Assembly: GCF_002798015.1 (NCBI RefSeq)
Contig: NZ_PGTZ01000007.1
Span: forward strand, 1-64,000
DNA length: 64,000 nucleotides
Reading direction: 5' to 3'
From: Luteimicrobium subarcticum
GTDB lineage: Bacteria > Actinomycetota > Actinomycetes > Actinomycetales > Cellulomonadaceae
This document shows, piece by piece, positions 60,768 through 64,000 of this stretch. Within the stretch, counting starts at the first letter, position 1; each line of letters opens with the position of its first letter. The notes under the pieces were generated by a model that was given only the letters and a program-made list of their open reading frames with translations, searched no databases and had not been told where the DNA came from. A program made the position numbers and the translations under genes.

Positions 60768-61184
60768 ATGACCGACACGTACCCGACGATCAGCGGCGTC
60801 GTCCTGGACACGACGGACGCCCGGGCGCTCGCGGAGTTCTACCGCGCGCTGTTCGGGCTCGAGTACCGCGAGGGCGACGCCCCGCCCGCTGCGGGCGAGC
60901 CGGATCCGCGCGGCGAGGACTGGCTCGTCCTGCGCGGTGAGGGGTTCTCGCTGGGCTTCCAGCAGGTCGACGACCTGGCCCGCTCGACGTGGCCCGCGCC
61001 GGACGTCCCGCAGCAGCTCCACCTGGACACGACGGTGGGTTCGGCGGACGAGCTGGCGCGCCAGCGGGACCGCGCGCTCGCGCTGGGCGCGACGGTCCTG
61101 CACGACCGCAGCGACCATCCCGACGAGCCGCTCTACGTGTTCGCGGACCCGGACGGCCACCCGTTCTGCATCTTCGTGGCGTAG
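60768..61184 (+). CDS. Single-domain VOC family protein
   Basis: 138 aa, ATG 60768 with GGAGG upstream. YPTISGVVLDTTDARALAEF starts the VOC fold, and DPDGHPFCIF near the end is a usual second half. Probably a dimer that forms a metal site. The function is unknown. It diverges from the two-domain VOC gene, with the repeat at 60634-60686 between them. Confidence 0.87.
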   Translation: MTDTYPTISGVVLDTTDARALAEFYRALFGLEYREGDAPPAAGEPDPRGEDWLVLRGEGFSLGFQQVDDLARSTWPAPDVPQQLHLDTTVGSADELARQRDRALALGATVLHDRSDHPDEPLYVFADPDGHPFCIFVA

Positions 61185-61197
61185 CCGGTCGACGCGG

Positions 61198-62208
61198 TCA
61201 GCCGGCGGCGTCCAGCGCCTGCACGACCCGGCGGACGCTCGACTCGAGCCCCCACTCCTCGATGAGGGTCGCGAGCGCGTCGGGGAACGCGGGGACGCGG
61301 GGGAGCGCGTCCGGTAGCGGGTCGTCGGAGCTCGGGAGCGCCAGCGAGACGGGGGCGTGCCGCGCAACCCGGACGACACCGGGCGCGACGTCGAGGTAGT
61401 CGGACGCCTCGGTGAGCCGGCGCCGCTGGGTCGCGGTGAGACCGGGGTCGCCGTCGTCGCGGGCCCGCACGACGCCGGCGAGGTCGCCGTACTTCGCGAG
61501 CAGCGCCGCGGCGGTCTTCTCGCCGACGCCCGCGACACCGGGCAGCCCGTCGGACGGGTCGCCGCGCAGCGTCGCCATGTCGGCGTAGGCGGGGCCGGAC
61601 GCCACGGCGTACTTCTCGCGGAGCACGGCCTCGTCGACGACGAGCAGGTTCTTGATGCCCTTGACGGGGTAGAGGACGCGCACCCGGTCGTCGTCGGACA
61701 CGAGCTGGAACAGGTCGCGGTCGCCGGTGACGATGTCGACGGGGTCGCGGTCGCCCTCGGGCCGGGACGCCTCGCGCGCGACGAGCGTCCCGATGACGTC
61801 GTCGGCCTCGAACCCGGGCGCGCCGACGCGGGGGATGCCGAGGGTCGCGAGCGCTTCGACGATGACGGGGATCTGGCGCTGCAAGGCCTCGGGGACCTCC
61901 TCTCGCCACCCGGGGGTCCCGTCGGGGCCGTCGAACCCGGTGAGCTCCTCGACGACGCGGTGACCCTTGTACGAGGGGATGGCCTCGACGCGGAACCGCG
62001 GCCGCCAGTCCTCGTCCCAGCACGCCACGAGACGGGTGGGGTGGTGGTCGGTGACGAGGGTCGCAATCATGTCGAGCAGCCCGCGCACGGCGTTGACGGG
62101 CGTGCCGTCGGGCGCCTTGATCGAGTCGGGCACCCCGAAGAACGCCCGGAAGTACAGGCTGGCGGTGTCGAGCAGAAGCAGGCGTCCGGGGACGGCGTCG
62201 GCGGTCAT
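61198..62208 (-). CDS. Stand-alone 5'-3' exonuclease (PolA N-terminal domain-like, FEN fold)
   Basis: 336 aa. A PIN/FEN catalytic domain has Asp14 (LLLDTASLYFRAFFG), the Glu134/Asp136/Asp137 cluster (GFEADDVIG) and Asp163/Asp165 (TGDRDLFQLV). The helix-hairpin-helix follows at 221-241 (GLPGVAGVGEKTAAALLAKY). No polymerase domain. It would remove 5' flaps or RNA primers in repair or lagging-strand maturation, apart from the polA copy expected elsewhere. The start ATG 62208 lies 6 nt after CAGGAT. Confidence 0.92.
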   Translation of the reverse strand: MTADAVPGRLLLLDTASLYFRAFFGVPDSIKAPDGTPVNAVRGLLDMIATLVTDHHPTRLVACWDEDWRPRFRVEAIPSYKGHRVVEELTGFDGPDGTPGWREEVPEALQRQIPVIVEALATLGIPRVGAPGFEADDVIGTLVAREASRPEGDRDPVDIVTGDRDLFQLVSDDDRVRVLYPVKGIKNLLVVDEAVLREKYAVASGPAYADMATLRGDPSDGLPGVAGVGEKTAAALLAKYGDLAGVVRARDDGDPGLTATQRRRLTEASDYLDVAPGVVRVARHAPVSLALPSSDDPLPDALPRVPAFPDALATLIEEWGLESSVRRVVQALDAAG

Positions 62209-62239
62209 GCACCCATCCTGCCGCGGACGTCCGACGACG

Positions 62240-63001
62240 TCAGCGGGGATCGCGTGGGCGTTCGGACGGGTCCCAGCCGGGCCGGGGCTCGCGGGCGGCG
62301 ACGGACGCGTCCCGGGACCGGTACACGATGTACGGGCGGAACAGGTAGGGCAGGGGTGCCGAGAACGCGTGGACGAGCCGGGTGAAGGGCCACAGGGCGA
62401 AGAGCAGGAACGCGGCGACGATGTGGAGCTGGAAGGGCGCGGGCACCCCGGTCATCAGGACGGGTTGCGGGTCGAGGTACCAGAGCGACCGGAACCACGG
62501 CGAGATGCTCTCGCGGTAGTCGTACCCGCCGCCGGCCTCGAGCAGCTGGGTCTGGACGGTCGACCAGGCGCCGAGGGCGATGGACGCCGTGAGGCCGACG
62601 TACATGGTCTTGTCCATGCGCGTGGTGGCGAGGAACACCGGTCCGGTGGTGCGCCGGCGGTAGATCAGGATGAGGAGGCCGGCGACGAGCAGCAGCGCGC
62701 CGAACGACCCGGCGTAGGTCGCGAGCGCGTGGTACCAGGTCTCGGAGATGCCGGCGGCCTCGGTCCACGTCTTGGGGACGACCAGCCCGACGACGTGCCC
62801 GACGACGACCAGCAGCAGCCCGACGTGGAACATCGGAGACCCGAGGCGCAGCAGCCGGTTCTCGTAGAGCTCGGAGGACCGGGTGGTCCAGCCGAACTTG
62901 TCGTACCGGTAGCGCCAGAACGTCCCGACGACGAACACGGCGAACGTCACGTACGGCAGGACGACCCAGAGCAGGATCTGGGAGCTGGTGGCGCCGCTCA
63001 T
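62240..63001 (-). CDS. narI: Respiratory nitrate reductase gamma subunit NarI
   Basis: 253 aa. Five membrane segments (LLWVVLPYVTFAVFVVGTFW to HIVAAFLLFALWPFTRLVHA). The His residues in FHVGLLLVVVGHVVG, and in QLHIVAAF and LVHAFS, would hold the two b hemes that pass electrons from quinol to NarH. Its start overlaps the narJ stop (ATGA). Last gene of narGHJI on the minus strand. Confidence 0.95.
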   Translation of the reverse strand: MSGATSSQILLWVVLPYVTFAVFVVGTFWRYRYDKFGWTTRSSELYENRLLRLGSPMFHVGLLLVVVGHVVGLVVPKTWTEAAGISETWYHALATYAGSFGALLLVAGLLILIYRRRTTGPVFLATTRMDKTMYVGLTASIALGAWSTVQTQLLEAGGGYDYRESISPWFRSLWYLDPQPVLMTGVPAPFQLHIVAAFLLFALWPFTRLVHAFSAPLPYLFRPYIVYRSRDASVAAREPRPGWDPSERPRDPR

Positions 63002-63717
63002 CGTGGCCCTCCGCCGGTCGGGTCGTACGGTTCGAGCGGGCCGTGGGCGCTCACGCCCACCATCTCGGTCGGGGGACCGGCGGTCACGAGTTCCGTGTAC
63101 CGACGGTGCATCGCCGGGTCGAGCGGGCCGAGGGTGAGGCAGACGGCTTCGACGACGTCCGTCCAGGGGCTGCGCTCGCCGCGGTCGGCGGACGCGAGCG
63201 CGGAACGCAGCACCTCGATGCCGTCGCGGTGGGTGCCGAGGAGCCCCGCCGCGATGACGGCGTCGTCGCCGGTGGCGCGCGCGGAGAACTCGAGGACGAC
63301 GGGCAGGTGGTCGGGCAGCTCGTCACCGGCGACCTCCCACCCGGCGGCCCGGTACGCCTCGACGAACCGGACGAGCGCGGTCCCGCGCCGACGGGTGTCG
63401 CCAGCGGCAAAGTACGACAGGTACATGGAGCACTGGCGCCGCAGGTCGAACGTACGCACGTATGCGGCGGCGAGGACGTCGGCCGGCGTGTTCTCGACGA
63501 CGTCCACGAAGGCGGCGAGGCGGGTGGCGACGTCCGCGGGCAAGGGGCTGAGGAGTGCGCGCACGGCCGCGGTGCTCGTCCGCAGCGTGTCGTCCGGGTA
63601 GCCGAGCAGGACGGATGCGGCGAGGTGCGCCGCCCGTCGCTGCTGCGGGGTGACGGGGAGGGCGTCGAGGGGCTCGGCGCGGGGCGTGCGCCGCGACAGC
63701 GTGACGAAGCTCCGCAT
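62998..63717 (-). CDS. narJ: Nitrate reductase molybdenum cofactor assembly chaperone NarJ
   Basis: 239 aa, all-helical TorD/NarJ family. YVRTFDLRRQCSMYLSYFAA with GDTRRRGTAL following, and PDHLPVVLEFSA, are the usual NarJ motifs. It holds the NarGH complex until the molybdopterin cofactor is inserted. The C-terminal extension is Pro/Gly-rich. The start overlaps the narH stop (ATGA). Confidence 0.94.
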   Translation of the reverse strand: MRSFVTLSRRTPRAEPLDALPVTPQQRRAAHLAASVLLGYPDDTLRTSTAAVRALLSPLPADVATRLAAFVDVVENTPADVLAAAYVRTFDLRRQCSMYLSYFAAGDTRRRGTALVRFVEAYRAAGWEVAGDELPDHLPVVLEFSARATGDDAVIAAGLLGTHRDGIEVLRSALASADRGERSPWTDVVEAVCLTLGPLDPAMHRRYTELVTAGPPTEMVGVSAHGPLEPYDPTGGGPR

Positions 63718-64000
63718 CAGCTCTCCTCGGGAGGGGTCGCGCGGGTGGACGGCCGTTCGTGGGCGTCGTCGTCGGTCGGCGTGGAGCCGGGCGGGAACAG
63801 GCCGGCCGGGCGACCGTTCCCGTCCCAGTTCAGGAGATTGACCCGCCCGGGGGTCGACGGTCCGTTGGGGGAGTCGGCGGTCTGCCGCGCCTGCAGGACG
63901 TGGAAGTTCTCGACGGCCACGGGTGCCGGCTTGCCGGAGGAGGAGCCGAACGGCCCCGCACCGCCCATCCCGGGCCCGCCGTCGAAGTCGAGCGAGCAAC
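63717..64000 (-). CDS. narH: Respiratory nitrate reductase beta subunit NarH, C-terminal end (partial)
   Basis: Only the last 94 codons lie in the window; the gene continues past the right edge. CSLDFDGGPGMGGAG, NFHVLQARQ and a Pro-rich tail (SPNGPSTPGRVNLLNWDGNG) match the end of NarH, the iron-sulfur subunit that joins NarG and NarI. The tail past the last conserved Trp is 36 residues long, within the range for Actinobacteria. Confidence 0.88.
   Translation of the reverse strand, partial: CSLDFDGGPGMGGAGPFGSSSGKPAPVAVENFHVLQARQTADSPNGPSTPGRVNLLNWDGNGRPAGLFPPGSTPTDDDAHERPSTRATPPEES

Overview
The window is very GC-rich, almost fully coding, and actinobacterial in character. It has many GTG starts, ATGA/GTGA stop-start overlaps, TANNNT -10 boxes placed 6-7 nt before start codons, LacI/TetR/HxlR regulators, an F420-type nitroreductase and actinobacterial LigC/LigD-polymerase genes. 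The enzyme set suggests a plant-polysaccharide-degrading member of the Micrococcales (Cellulomonadaceae/Promicromonosporaceae-like). That placement is inference; no marker gene in the window proves it.

Layout. 1-827: 5' part of a putative type VII-secreted polymorphic toxin (minus strand, runs off the edge). 1016-22086: a complete beta-mannan utilisation locus. It has secreted GH26, GH30, GH26-CBM13 and multidomain GH5 enzymes, two esterase-like hydrolases, two LacI regulators, a sugar ABC transporter without its own ATPase, an intracellular GH2 beta-mannosidase and an AGE-family epimerase/isomerase. AAGCGCTT palindromes at the divergent GH26/GH30 promoter and in front of the transporter point to one shared LacI-type operator. 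22087-22792: a decayed patch with a Fic C-terminal remnant and a sigma-factor region 4 remnant, the latter bracketed by two identical 53-bp inverted repeats. Related repeats recur at 50464-50533 and 60634-60686.

22793-33804: TfoX-N protein, LigD-type polymerase, class II glutamine amidotransferase, SGNH hydrolase, a DUF2975/XRE pair with a strong inverted-repeat operator, acetyltransferase, oligopeptidase B, CHAD protein, F420-type nitroreductase, LigC ligase and dienelactone hydrolase. 33894-36113: copper-type cluster (His/Met-rich membrane protein, YcnI, CopC). 36141-46447: GNAT, two small membrane proteins, CPA1 antiporter, ABC-F protein, HxlR with a divergent quinone-oxidoreductase-like gene, DHA2 exporter, and a TPP riboswitch with thiC. 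46486-49281: NrtR-like NUDIX regulator diverging from a soluble SPFH protein and a divergent NAD-kinase-like protein, the most interesting little-described locus here. 49305-52377: TetR with a coiled-coil tail and a DrrAB-type exporter. 52669-62208: desaturase, pgi, GH15-like protein, Met/His-rich membrane protein with a DUF4383 protein, ThrE-type exporter, two VOC proteins and a stand-alone 5'-3' exonuclease. 62240-64000: narI, narJ and the 3' end of narH (respiratory nitrate reductase, minus strand).

How it works together. Secreted mannanases and the accessory enzymes would cut and deacetylate mannan outside the cell. The lipoprotein-dependent transporter would import manno-oligosaccharides, the GH2 enzyme would release mannose, and the AGE-family enzyme would probably isomerise mannose to fructose for glycolysis. 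The LacI proteins would switch the system through the AAGCGCTT sites.
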